DNA of 36,783 nucleotides. Origin: Thermomicrobiales bacterium (lineage in GTDB: Bacteria; Chloroflexota; Chloroflexia; Thermomicrobiales; CADCWN01). Shown here in pieces: positions 22,349 to 30,247 of this stretch. How positions within the stretch are numbered: the stretch's first letter is position 1; each line of letters starts with the position of its first letter. A model generated the notes under the pieces. The model saw only the letters and a list, made by a program, of their open reading frames with translations. It had not been told where the DNA came from and ran no database searches. The translations under genes were made by a program, and so were the position numbers. The DNA is taken from the NCBI GenBank assembly GCA_030446685.1, contig JAUJMV010000014.1, positions 75,487-112,269 of the forward strand. The letters are read 5' to 3'.

Positions 22349-24946
22349 GTGCAAGGACCGAACGGTAGCGGCGCGCGCAACGCCAGCGACGCCAACGGCA
22401 GAGGGATTATGTCGCCCGCCGAGATGCTCGGCTTCACGCCGGGCGAGGCGCGTAAGCTGCCGTCCTGGCCGCAGGTGGTGGCGTACTTTCGGCACCTCGG
22501 CGAGGCCAGCGACCGGGTGCAATTTGAAGAGCTCGGCCCGGCGACCGAGGGGCAGCCCTTCGTGCTGGCGACGATCGCCGCGCCTGAGACGCTGGCGGAC
22601 CTGGAGCGGTACCGCGAGATCCAGCGGCGGCTGGCCGACCCGCGCATCACGGATGAAGCGGAGGCCGAGCGGCTGGTCGGCGAGGGGAAGACGGTCGTCC
22701 TGCTGACCTGCTCAATCCACTCGACCGAGGTCGGCTCGACGCTGATGGCGCTCAACGTCGCGCACGAGCTGGCGACGGGCGACGACGAGCAGACGCGCGC
22801 GATCCTCGACGGGGTGATCCTGCTGCTGGTCCCGTCGCTCAACCCGGACGGCTGGCAACTGGTCTACGAATGGTACACCAAGACGCTCGGCACGCCGCAC
22901 GAGGGGACCGCGCCGCCGACCCTCTACCACACCTACACCGGCCACGACAACAACCGCGACTGGTTCATGCTGACCCAGGTCGAGAACCGCCTGGCGGTCG
23001 AGCGCATCCACAACCGCTGGCATCCGCAGATCGTCTTCGACCAGCACCAGATGATGGCCGACGGGGCGCGCTTCTTCCTGCCCCCCTACATCGACCCCTA
23101 CGACCCCAACGTCGACCCGATCCTCCAGCAGCAGATCAACCAGCTCGGCGCGGCGATGGTGGCGGACCTCACCGCCGCGGGCAAGGCGGGCGTCGCCACC
23201 GGGATCATCTTCGACGCCTTCTCCCCCTCGCGCGCCTACCAGCACTACCACGGCGGCGTGCGCATCCTCAGCGAGGCGGCGTCCTGCAAGATCTGCACGC
23301 CGATCACCCTCACCGAGGACCGGCTGCGCGAGGCGCGCGGCTTCAACCCGCGCGTGGCGACCTCGAACCATCCCCTCCCCTGGCGCGGCGGCGGCGAGTG
23401 GACGATCGGCGACATCGTCGACTACGAGCGGATCGCCACCTACGCGCTCCTCAACAACGCGGCGCGGGCGCGCGACCGCTGGCTGCGCAACTTCTACCGC
23501 GTCCACCAGCACGCCGTCGCGCGGACCGCGCCCCACGCCTTCGTCCTCCCCGCCGGCGGGCGCGACCCCGGCGCGGCGCACGAACTCCTGGCGGCGCTCC
23601 AGACCGGTGGTGTCGAGATCGCCCGCGCGACCGCGCCCTTCACCGCGGACGGCGTGCAGTACCCGGCCGGCAGCTACGTGATCCCGCTGGCGCAGCCCTA
23701 CGGCCCCTTCGCCAAGACGCTGCTGGAGATCCAGCACTACCCCGACCTGCGCCTCTACCCCGGCGGGCCGCCCAAGCCGCCCTATGACATCACCGCGCAG
23801 ACGCTCGGCCTGCAGTTCGGCGTCGAGACAGTGCAGATCGAGCACCCGTTCGAGGCGGCGCTCGAACCGGTGACGCCGGAGGATCTGCGGGAGACCTCGG
23901 CGCGGATCGTCAGCCCCGCCGCCCTGCCGCGCGATCGCCAGGGGGGCCGCGCGCGCGACGCCGCGACCGTCGGGCTGATCGGCGCGGAGACCAACGGCAG
24001 CGCCCGCGCGGTCAACCGCCTGCTCGCGGACGGCGCGCGGGTCGCGCGCACGGCGGAGCCGTTCGAGGCGGGCGGGCGATCCTTCGCGCCGGGGGCGTTC
24101 GTGGTCGAGGGGCTCGACGCGGACGCGCTCGAACGGCTGGCGCGCGAGCACGGGCTGACGCTGGGGCTCCTCTCCCCGGGCATGCTGCCGGACGTGCGCC
24201 GGCCGCTGCGGCAACCACGGATCGGCCTCTACCGCTCCCACCGGCCGAACGGGATCGACGAGGGCTGGACCCGCTTCATCCTCGAACGCTACGGCTTCGC
24301 CTTCGCCACGGTCCGCGACGGCGAGATCCGCCAGGGTGGGTTGGGCGACCGCTACGACTGCCTCGTCCTGCCCCACCAGGCGGCGAAGGAGATCCTCGAG
24401 GGGAACAGCGCGGCCGACTACCCGCCCGAGTTCAGCGGCGGGATCGGCGGGGAGCAGGGCGCCGCCAACCTGCGGCGCTTCGTGGAGGAGGGCGGCACGC
24501 TGGTGGCGCTGGGTGGCGCCTGCGAGCTGGCGATCGAGCAGCTCTACCTGCCGGTCACCGACGCCCTCGCCGGGGTCAAGGCCGAGCAGTTCTACGCCCC
24601 CGGCGCGATCTTCCGGATCATCGTCGATCCGGAGCAGCCGGTCGGCTACGGCTACGAGCGCGACGTGGCCGCGCTCTTCATGCACGGCCCGGCGTTCGAC
24701 GTGGCGGGTCCGGCCGGCGGCGGGCGCGAGGTGGCGGCGGTGGTCGCGCGCTACCCGCTGAGCAACCCGCTCCTCAGCGGCTGGGTGCTGGGGCCGGGGC
24801 ACGTCGCCGGCAAGGCGGCGATCGTCGACGCCCCGGTCGGGCGGGGCCGCGCGATCCTCTTCGGCATCCGCCCGCAGTTCCGCGCCCAGGCGCGCGGCAC
24901 CTACCGCCTGCTGTTCAATGCGCTCTACGCGAGCGCGCTGGGATAG
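22349..24946 (+). CDS. M14-family zinc carboxypeptidase-like protein with C-terminal amidotransferase-like region
   Basis: The protein has 865 aa from GTG 22349, with AGAGGAG 5 nt upstream. The N-terminal half is an M14 carboxypeptidase-like domain: CSIHSTEVGS gives H124 and E127, VPSLNPDGW gives the NPDG motif, NNRDWFML an Arg likely to bind substrate carboxylate, and FDQHQM the third zinc ligand H233. A possible catalytic Glu near ILSEAAS (about 311) follows. The second half has a middle domain (AHELLAALQTGGVEIARATAPF; LIGAETNGSARAVNRLLADGA) and a Rossmann-like glutamine-amidotransferase-type end (YDCLVLPHQAAKEIL, RRFVEEGGTLVALGGACEL). No signal peptide is seen, so location is uncertain. 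Large M14 proteins of this layout are known in many environmental bacteria, with unknown substrates. Confidence 0.85.
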   Translation: MQGPNGSGARNASDANGRGIMSPAEMLGFTPGEARKLPSWPQVVAYFRHLGEASDRVQFEELGPATEGQPFVLATIAAPETLADLERYREIQRRLADPRITDEAEAERLVGEGKTVVLLTCSIHSTEVGSTLMALNVAHELATGDDEQTRAILDGVILLLVPSLNPDGWQLVYEWYTKTLGTPHEGTAPPTLYHTYTGHDNNRDWFMLTQVENRLAVERIHNRWHPQIVFDQHQMMADGARFFLPPYIDPYDPNVDPILQQQINQLGAAMVADLTAAGKAGVATGIIFDAFSPSRAYQHYHGGVRILSEAASCKICTPITLTEDRLREARGFNPRVATSNHPLPWRGGGEWTIGDIVDYERIATYALLNNAARARDRWLRNFYRVHQHAVARTAPHAFVLPAGGRDPGAAHELLAALQTGGVEIARATAPFTADGVQYPAGSYVIPLAQPYGPFAKTLLEIQHYPDLRLYPGGPPKPPYDITAQTLGLQFGVETVQIEHPFEAALEPVTPEDLRETSARIVSPAALPRDRQGGRARDAATVGLIGAETNGSARAVNRLLADGARVARTAEPFEAGGRSFAPGAFVVEGLDADALERLAREHGLTLGLLSPGMLPDVRRPLRQPRIGLYRSHRPNGIDEGWTRFILERYGFAFATVRDGEIRQGGLGDRYDCLVLPHQAAKEILEGNSAADYPPEFSGGIGGEQGAANLRRFVEEGGTLVALGGACELAIEQLYLPVTDALAGVKAEQFYAPGAIFRIIVDPEQPVGYGYERDVAALFMHGPAFDVAGPAGGGREVAAVVARYPLSNPLLSGWVLGPGHVAGKAAIVDAPVGRGRAILFGIRPQFRAQARGTYRLLFNALYASALG

Positions 24947-24947
24947 T

Positions 24948-25049
24948 GCGGGGGTGGGCGGCCGGCAGTCGGTCGGGGGTGCAACGGGCGGGCGGCCGGT
25001 GGCGCGCGGGCGACCGCACTACGACTGGCTGCCGGCCGCCCACCCCCGC
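24948..25049. repeat. inverted repeat IR5 at the start of the histidine kinase gene
   Basis: GCGGGGGTGGGCGGCCGGCA (24948-24967) is repeated exactly in inverted form at 25030-25049, around a 62-nt loop. It begins 1 nt after the stop codon of the M14-type gene, and its right arm lies inside the predicted N-terminus of the kinase. Confidence 0.75.
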
Positions 25050-26237
25050 CTTCGCCGCCGGGACGGTGAGGCCTTCCGCCTGGCGCTGGTGCTCGGCGCG
25101 CTGACGCTGCTGCTCGGGGCGCTGACGCTGTGGCTGGACGGCGGCGAGGCGGCGCACGGCAACCATGCCCTGCGCAACGCCCTCGTCGGCGTCGTCGTCG
25201 CGGCCTGGGGGCTGGAGATCGCCGGGGTCCCCTGGCCGCGCCCGACGGTCCTGGTCATCGTCGGCGCGGCGGTCGCCGCGCTAATGGCGCTCGGCTGGGA
25301 TCTCTTCACGCCGATCATCCTGATCGGCACGGTTGGCTGGGCCGCCTACGCCGCCGGGACGCGCCGCGAGGGCCTCTTCGCGCTCGCCTTCGCGCTCGGC
25401 AGCCTGATCCCCCCGTTCTTCATCCGCTGGGAGAACCAGGAGGACTGGATCAGTTGGGCGGTGGGCGTGGCCTTCGCCTGGGTCTCGATGCGGGCGCTGG
25501 TCGCGCAGCAGCGGACGGCGGCAGAGTTGCGCGCGGCCCAGGCGGAGATCGCGCGGCAGTCGGCGGCGGAGGAGCGCCGCCGGATCGCGCGCGAGGTCCA
25601 CGACGTGATCGCCCACTCGCTGTCGATCACGATGCTCCACCTGACCGGCGCGCGGCACATCCTCGGGCGCGATCCGCGGCGCGCGGCCGAGGCGCTGGCC
25701 CAGGCCGAGCACCTGGGACGCCAGAGCTTGGCCGACATCCGGCGCACGGTCGGGCTCCTGGCGGGCGAGGGCGACGCCGGGCCGCGACCCAACGCGGCGC
25801 CGCTGCCCGGCGCGGCCGACATCGCCGAGCTGGTCGCCGGCTACGCCCGCGCGGGGCTCGACGCGCGCCTCGACAGCGCGGGCGATCCCGCGCGCCTCTC
25901 CCCGGCCGCCGGGCTCGACCTCTACCGCATCGCGCAGGAGGCGCTGGCGAACGTCGCCAAGCACGCGCCGGGGGCGCGGGTCGCGGTGACGCTAACGATC
26001 GGCGACCGCCTCGTCACCCTGCGCATCCAGGACGGCGGCCCGCAGCCCGGCAGCCCGCCGATCGTCACTCCCGACACGGCGGGCGGCTCGGGGCTCGGCC
26101 TCGTCGGCATGCGCGAGCGGGTCGCCCGACTCGGCGGGGGGTTCGCCGCCGGGCAGAGCGGCCCCGGCTGGTTGGTGGAGTGCGTCATCCCGTTGGAGGC
26201 GGGTGGTCGTGAGTCGGGTAGTCGGGTAGTCGGGTAG
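24954..26237 (+). CDS. NarL-type sensor histidine kinase
   Basis: The start is uncertain; GTG 24954 (427 aa), GTG 24999 or a later codon are possible, because inverted repeat IR5 covers the 5' end. About five hydrophobic segments (LALVLGALTLLLGALTLWL, ALVGVVVAAWGLEIAG, VLVIVGAAVAALMALG and two more) form a membrane sensor. A coiled-coil linker (AAELRAAQAEIARQ) leads to the HisKA_3 H-box EERRRIAREVHDVIAHSLSI (phospho-acceptor H216 from the 24954 start). The HATPase domain has EALANVAKHAPGA (N-box) and GSGLGLVGMRERVARLGG (G-box). It autophosphorylates and passes phosphate to the next gene's regulator. The last residues and the TAG stop are encoded by repeat IR3. Confidence 0.92.
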   Translation: MGGRQSVGGATGGRPVARGRPHYDWLPAAHPRLRRRDGEAFRLALVLGALTLLLGALTLWLDGGEAAHGNHALRNALVGVVVAAWGLEIAGVPWPRPTVLVIVGAAVAALMALGWDLFTPIILIGTVGWAAYAAGTRREGLFALAFALGSLIPPFFIRWENQEDWISWAVGVAFAWVSMRALVAQQRTAAELRAAQAEIARQSAAEERRRIAREVHDVIAHSLSITMLHLTGARHILGRDPRRAAEALAQAEHLGRQSLADIRRTVGLLAGEGDAGPRPNAAPLPGAADIAELVAGYARAGLDARLDSAGDPARLSPAAGLDLYRIAQEALANVAKHAPGARVAVTLTIGDRLVTLRIQDGGPQPGSPPIVTPDTAGGSGLGLVGMRERVARLGGGFAAGQSGPGWLVECVIPLEAGGRESGSRVVG

Positions 26238-26314
26238 TCGGGTAGTGACCGCGGACGAGCGGCGCGACTGGTCGCCATGCCTTCGCACTCTACCCACCTA
26301 CCCGCCTACCCGCC
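26211..26314. repeat. inverted repeat IR3 with GTCGGGTA-word arms
   Basis: The left arm (26211-26245) is four copies of the 8-nt word GTCGGGTA. The right arm (26288-26314) carries the complementary TACCC words with one mismatch per unit, around a 42-nt loop. The left arm supplies the stop codon of the histidine kinase, and the right arm ends just before the ribosome site of the response regulator. Confidence 0.75.
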
Positions 26315-26329
26315 CCGCAAAGGAGGGCC

Positions 26330-26995
26330 ATGATCCGCGTGCTACTCGTCGACGACCAGCCGCTGGTGCGGGCCGGATTGAGGATGATCCTCGGGCCGGA
26401 AGACGGGTTCGAGGTCGTCGGGGAGTGCGACGACGGGGCGGCGGCGCTGGCGGCGGTCGCGACGCTGCGGCCCGGCGTCGTCCTGATGGACGTGCGGATG
26501 CGCGGGATGGACGGCGTCGAGGCGACGCGCCGCCTCCGCGCGCTGCCGGACGGCCCGCCGGTCCTCGTCCTGACGACCTTCGGTGACGACGAGGTGCTGT
26601 CGGCGGCGCTGCGCGCTGGGGCGGCGGGCTTCCTGCTGAAGGACGCGCCCGCCGAGGACCTGATCCGCGCCACCCGCGCCGTCGCGGAAGGCGGGGCCTG
26701 GCTCGACCCGGCGGTTGCCGGGCGTGTCCTGAGCGCTTACCGGGCCGCCGCCCCGGCCGGGACCGCGAGCGCGTCGGCCGCCGTCCGCATCGCCGCGCTC
26801 ACCCGGCGCGAGCGCGAGGTGCTGCGCCTGATCGGGCGCGGCGCGACCAACCAGGAGATCGGCGCGGCGCTCTTCATCGGGGAGGCGACGGTCAAGAGCC
26901 ACATCGGCCACATCCTCGACAAGCTCGACCTGCGCGACCGCGCCGCCGCGATCGTCTTCGCCTTCGACCACGGCTTGGTGCAACCGGGCGCGTGA
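26330..26995 (+). CDS. NarL/FixJ-family response regulator
   Basis: The protein has 221 aa from ATG 26330, with AAAGGAGG a few nt upstream. The receiver domain (1-120) has the acidic pair DD at 8-9, phospho-acceptor D54 in VLMDVRMRGMDG, TT at 82-83 and K104 in FLLKDAP. A linker leads to the LuxR-type HTH at about 154-216: LTRREREVLRLIGRGATNQEI, LFIGEATVKSHIGHILDKLDL. Phosphorylated by the kinase encoded 92 nt upstream, it should bind DNA as a dimer and regulate transcription. Target genes are unknown. Confidence 0.95.
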   Translation: MIRVLLVDDQPLVRAGLRMILGPEDGFEVVGECDDGAAALAAVATLRPGVVLMDVRMRGMDGVEATRRLRALPDGPPVLVLTTFGDDEVLSAALRAGAAGFLLKDAPAEDLIRATRAVAEGGAWLDPAVAGRVLSAYRAAAPAGTASASAAVRIAALTRREREVLRLIGRGATNQEIGAALFIGEATVKSHIGHILDKLDLRDRAAAIVFAFDHGLVQPGA

Positions 26996-27107
26996 GGGCG
27001 CCCGCCGCCCCGCCTTCCGGCAGGGGTGCGGACCCCAGAGGGCTTCCGACTGGGGCACGATCCGGCCTACACTGCCCACCGCATCTCGGCGGATTCGGGC
27101 AGGCCGT

Positions 27108-27119
27108 TTGTGTACACAA
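27108..27119. promoter_or_regulatory. palindromic operator TTGTGTACACAA of the toxin-antitoxin operon
   Basis: A perfect 12-nt palindrome with a TGTACA core lies 8 nt upstream of the -35 box. YefM/Phd-type antitoxins are known to bind palindromes with this core, so autoregulation is likely. A second, looser dyad (TACAC-N10-GTGTA) at 27130-27149 covers the promoter spacer. Confidence 0.55.
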
Positions 27120-27127
27120 TGCCGTTT

Positions 27128-27156
27128 TTTACACAATGTATGCGGTGTAGTAAAAT
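27128..27156 (+). promoter_or_regulatory. promoter TTTACA-N17-TAAAAT
   Basis: TTTACA (27128-27133) and TAAAAT (27151-27156) have ideal 17-nt spacing, 33 nt before the antitoxin ATG. It is one of the best sigma-70-type promoters in the window. Confidence 0.7.
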
Positions 27157-27188
27157 GGTAGGACGAGTTCACAGAAGGAGGTGTCGCG

Positions 27189-27482
27189 ATGGTCAAGACG
27201 GTATCGACGCGCGAGGCGCGGGCCAACTTCGGCGATGTCCTCGGCTCGGTCTACTACACCAAAGAACCGGTCATCGTCGAGAGAAAGGGCAAGGCGGTCG
27301 CGGTCATCATTAGCCCCGAGGAGTATGAACGCTTCCGGCAGCAGGCGGCTGTGCAGGGCTGGGCCGCTATCGATCGGGTGCGAGAGCGCAACGCGGCGCA
27401 TGACCCGGACGACGTTCTGCGCGAGGTGACAGAGGAGGTCGAGGCGGTGCGCCGGGAGCGGCATGAGCGCCCCGCTCGTTAG
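27189..27482 (+). CDS. Phd/YefM-family antitoxin
   Basis: The protein has 97 aa from ATG 27189, with AGAAGGAGGTG 7 nt upstream, an almost complete anti-SD match. The N-terminal fold VSTREARANFGDVLGSVYYT, EPVIVERKGKAVAVIISPEEYERF is the classic Phd/YefM DNA-binding domain. The C-terminal half (DPDDVLREVTEEVEAVRRER) is a charged helix that would wrap the toxin. It should neutralise the PIN toxin and repress the operon through the TGTACA palindrome. Its coding sequence overlaps the toxin gene by 20 nt, indicating translational coupling. Confidence 0.92.
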   Translation: MVKTVSTREARANFGDVLGSVYYTKEPVIVERKGKAVAVIISPEEYERFRQQAAVQGWAAIDRVRERNAAHDPDDVLREVTEEVEAVRRERHERPAR

Positions 27483-27912
27483 TGCCGTCGTCGACACGAA
27501 TCTCCTCGTCAGCGGCACCGTCAGCAAGCGCGGCAACCCGGCCGCCCTGCTCGACGCCTGGCGCCGTAATGCCTTTCTCCTCCTTCTCTCCGACGCGCAA
27601 CGCCGTGAAGTGACGGAGGTATTCAGCAGGCCGCGGATTGTGGAACGCTACCAGATCCCCGACGACGAGTTACAGGCGCTCTTCTCCCTGCTTGAAACGC
27701 AGACGCGCCGTGTTCCTCTTCAGGAGCCGCTGCCGCTCCAGGTGCGCGACCCGAAGGACAATCACATCCTGGCCGCCGCGTTGGGGGGCAGGGCCGACTA
27801 CCTGGTGACGGGCGACGATGACCTCCTGAGCCTCGCCGGTGACGCTCGACTTGGCCCGCTCGAGATCGTGACAGTGCGAGTGTTCCTCGACGTGCTGCCG
27901 GTCAGCCAATAA
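27463..27912 (+). CDS. PIN-domain toxin (putative ribonuclease)
   Basis: The protein has 149 aa from ATG 27463, inside the 3' end of the antitoxin gene, with GGGAG upstream. PIN-fold acidic residues are visible in SAVVDTNLLVSG (first Asp), the SDAQRREVTEVF helix (Glu), VRDPKDNHILAAAL (Asp pair) and YLVTGDDDLLSL (final Asps). These would bind Mg2+ and cut RNA. It matches the family annotated as putative toxin-antitoxin toxin component, PIN family. RNA targets are unknown. Confidence 0.92.
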   Translation: MSAPLVSAVVDTNLLVSGTVSKRGNPAALLDAWRRNAFLLLLSDAQRREVTEVFSRPRIVERYQIPDDELQALFSLLETQTRRVPLQEPLPLQVRDPKDNHILAAALGGRADYLVTGDDDLLSLAGDARLGPLEIVTVRVFLDVLPVSQ

Positions 27913-27988
27913 GCAAGGGGATCGAGTCACAAATGGTGATTGCGGGACAATAGCTACCATCATTGGTGGTGCATCCGGTGCAGGACAG

Positions 27989-28056
27989 TGGGGCGGCCCC
28001 ACGAGGCCGCCCCAGACATCTCCCAGGGGACAGGTCGGGATCGCGGTCCCCCTGGG
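27989..28056. terminator. two hairpins between convergent toxin and methyltransferase genes
   Basis: TGGGGCGGCC (27989-27998) pairs perfectly with GGCCGCCCCA (28005-28014). A second stem uses CCCAGGGGAC and GTCCCCCTGGG within 28022-28056, next to the methyltransferase stop codon. They can end transcription from either side. Confidence 0.6.
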
Positions 28057-28821
28057 CTACGGCTTCCGCGCGATGAGCAGTTCCCGATGCTCGTTCGTCT
28101 CGATGCCCTGCTGCGTGCCGCACGCCGCGATGATCCGGTCGACCTGCCGCCAGTGCCGCTCGATGGTGAAGTCGTGCGGCAGGGGGATCGCCTGGAGCCA
28201 GAACAGCAGCGACGCCACGTCGAGGAACCAGTACCGCACGTCGTACTCGCCCCAGGCGGTGACGGCACAGCCGGCCTCACGGAAGACCCGGCCCAGCACC
28301 GCGATGGTGTTCCGCAGCGATTGGTCTTCGTCAGGGTAGGCGCCTCCCGGATCGCAGCCGAAGACCGAGCAGATGTTCCGCGTGTTGCGCGCGCCGACCT
28401 GCTGCGTGATGCACACGCCGCCGGGCCGCAGGACGCGCACCGCCTCGGCGAGGTCCAGCGGCGCGTGACGGTTGAGGACGACATCGAAGGAGGCGGCGGG
28501 GAACTGGAGGGACTCCGCCGGCATCACCGTGAACGAGACCTTCCCGGCCAGCGCCGCGGGGAGGTTCTCGCAGGCCGTCGCGATCATCTCGGCGCTGGCG
28601 TCGATGCCGACGCCCGTGCCGAAGGAGGGCGCGAGGCTGAGAATCTTCTCGCCCCCGCCCGTGCCGATGTCGAGGACGCGGCTCGTGGGGCGCAGATGGG
28701 CGCGCACCACCGTCGGGTAGTCCCACGGCACAGGATCGCGCGCCGTCCGCATGCTCGCGAAGTCCCAGCCCCGACGGGTGGCAACCGACGCGGCGATCCG
28801 GCGCAGTTCTTCGTGGTTCAT
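28057..28821 (-). CDS. class I SAM-dependent methyltransferase
   Basis: The protein has 254 aa from ATG 28821, with GGGAGGAG upstream. Motif I is VLDIGTGGGEK (about 49-59), the SAM-ribose acidic residue is in GVGIDASAEMI, motif II surrounds SFDVVLNRHAPLD, and motif III is VLRPGGVCITQQ. The C-terminal half (REAGCAVTAWGEYDVRYWFLD; LPHDFTIERHWRQ) is lineage-specific. The substrate is not predictable. It stands alone, with convergent terminators downstream. Confidence 0.88.
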   Translation of the reverse strand: MNHEELRRIAASVATRRGWDFASMRTARDPVPWDYPTVVRAHLRPTSRVLDIGTGGGEKILSLAPSFGTGVGIDASAEMIATACENLPAALAGKVSFTVMPAESLQFPAASFDVVLNRHAPLDLAEAVRVLRPGGVCITQQVGARNTRNICSVFGCDPGGAYPDEDQSLRNTIAVLGRVFREAGCAVTAWGEYDVRYWFLDVASLLFWLQAIPLPHDFTIERHWRQVDRIIAACGTQQGIETNEHRELLIARKP

Positions 28822-29151
28822 CGGCTCCTCCCAGGCGTTGTCGTGTGAGGATCACGGGTCACACCACAGGCCGGGGGATGGAAGGGCGCCCAGCGCCGGA
28901 CCGTCGCCGCGCGGGCATGACGAACGGCGCCACTGCCTCGGGGCAACAGGGGTATCCCTACCGGCGGCGAGCAACGTTTAGGCCGTTGTTCGCCTCCCCA
29001 TCCCCAAGCCCTGCGTCTCGGTGATGGGGCAGCTACGTTGCCGCGACAACATCTGGCGCTCCAGGCGACCGAGGAACGATCGTAGGCGCTGGTGGCGACG
29101 ATAGCCGGGGGTCGGATGGCCGTCAAACTAGGGATCGGCTCGCGCCCTCCC
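28822..29151. other. intergenic region with an imperfect hairpin
   Basis: About 330 nt between two minus-strand genes. GGCGAGCAACG (28966-28976) pairs with CGTTGTTCGCC (28984-28994) with one G-T wobble around a 7-nt loop. No believable ORF or strong promoter was seen. Confidence 0.45.
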
Positions 29152-29988
29152 TCAGCCCCGCCCCGCCAGGAACCAATCGAGGGCCTCGCGCGCGATCGCC
29201 GGCGGGACGGTGTGCGGGCCGTCGAACTCCCGATAGAGGACGTCGAAGCCGGCGCGCTGCATCGCCGGCACGATCCGCCGGCTGCAGTAGTCGATCGGCA
29301 GGACCTCGTCGCGGGTGCCGTGCGAGATGAAGAGGCGCGGCGAGTCCTGCCGCCCGGCCGGGGACGCGAAGCCCGGCGAGAAGGCCAGGACGTGGGTGAA
29401 GAGGGCGCCGTTGGTGATGCCGAGCGAGAGGGCGTAGGAGGCGCCGTCGGAGAAGCCGCCGACCGCCAGGCGCGCCGGGTCCACCACGTAGCGGCCGAAC
29501 GTTTGCACCAGCGCCCGGTCGATGAAGGCGACATCCGGGCCGTACCCGCCGGTCAGCACGTCCCAGGTCTGCCGGCGCGCGTCCGGCGCGAGCAGGACCA
29601 GCCCCGCCTCGTCGGCCAGGGGCAGGAGCGGGGCCAGGCCGTGGCGCGCGTTGCCGCCCGCGCCGTGCAGCAGCAGCGTGAACGGCGCGGGCTGTCCGGG
29701 ATCGTAGCCGGCCGGCACGTAGAGGAGGCCGTCGCGCGGGCCGTCCAGCCCCAGCGGGTGCAAGCCGGGCTCCGCCGAGCCCGCCTGCTGGCTCGGCTGG
29801 GCCAGCAGGCGCCCCTCCCCGGCCGCCTCCCCATCCACCTGCCTGCCGCGTCCTCGTTCCATCAGTCCGCCCCCTTCCCGGCGCGTGACGACCTCCGCCG
29901 CCAACAGCACGGCGGCGAGGCCCGCGGCCCCGCCGCCGAGGAGACGCCGCCGCGACACCCGTGGCCCACTACCGGTGATCGGTCGCAC
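29152..29988 (-). CDS. Tat-exported alpha/beta-hydrolase esterase (PHB depolymerase/carboxylesterase-like)
   Basis: The protein has 278 aa from GTG 29988, chosen for GGAGG 7-8 nt upstream; GTG 29958 would also keep the signal. The N-terminus has VSRRRLLGGGAAGLAAVLLAAE, a twin-arginine signal followed by a hydrophobic stretch. The hydrolase core shows YVPAGYDPG, TLLLHGAGGNARHGLAPLL (oxyanion region), VGGFSDGASYALSLG (nucleophile Ser in G-F-S-D-G), FISHGTRDEVLPIDY (Asp) and FDGPHTVPP (His). It should hydrolyse esters outside the cytoplasm; the exact substrate is unknown. It is divergent from the membrane acyltransferase gene. Confidence 0.85.
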   Translation of the reverse strand: MRPITGSGPRVSRRRLLGGGAAGLAAVLLAAEVVTRREGGGLMERGRGRQVDGEAAGEGRLLAQPSQQAGSAEPGLHPLGLDGPRDGLLYVPAGYDPGQPAPFTLLLHGAGGNARHGLAPLLPLADEAGLVLLAPDARRQTWDVLTGGYGPDVAFIDRALVQTFGRYVVDPARLAVGGFSDGASYALSLGITNGALFTHVLAFSPGFASPAGRQDSPRLFISHGTRDEVLPIDYCSRRIVPAMQRAGFDVLYREFDGPHTVPPAIAREALDWFLAGRG

Positions 29989-30161
29989 CCGCCGTCCTCC
30001 GCGATCCGCCGCGCGCCGCGGCCCGCGCCGGCCCGACCCGCGCCACCGGCCAGGGCAAGGTGTATGCCAGGGGCGGCAGCCGCCCCTCCCCGCCCCCGAT
30101 CGCACGAGGCCGGAGTGGGAAGGGCGGAGGCGCGCGCCGGCTCCCCCCACGGTAGGAGAGA

Positions 30162-30177
30162 AACCCGCTCGCGGGTT
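30162..30177. repeat. small hairpin in the divergent esterase/acyltransferase gap
   Basis: AACCCG-CTCG-CGGGTT is a 6-bp stem with a 4-nt loop, 71-86 nt upstream of the acyltransferase start. The rest of the 259-nt gap is GC-rich without recognisable signals. Confidence 0.35.
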
Positions 30178-30247
30178 GATGAGCGCGCCCTGCCCCTGCT
30201 CTATCTTACTGGGAGGGCAACCAGACGGGATCGGGCAGGAGGGAAGG

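Noticed and set aside
26211..26314. CRISPR-like array (repeated GTCGGGTA units)
   Set aside because: Units are 8 nt and contiguous with no spacers, and the right side is the inverted complement; this is a hairpin, not an array.
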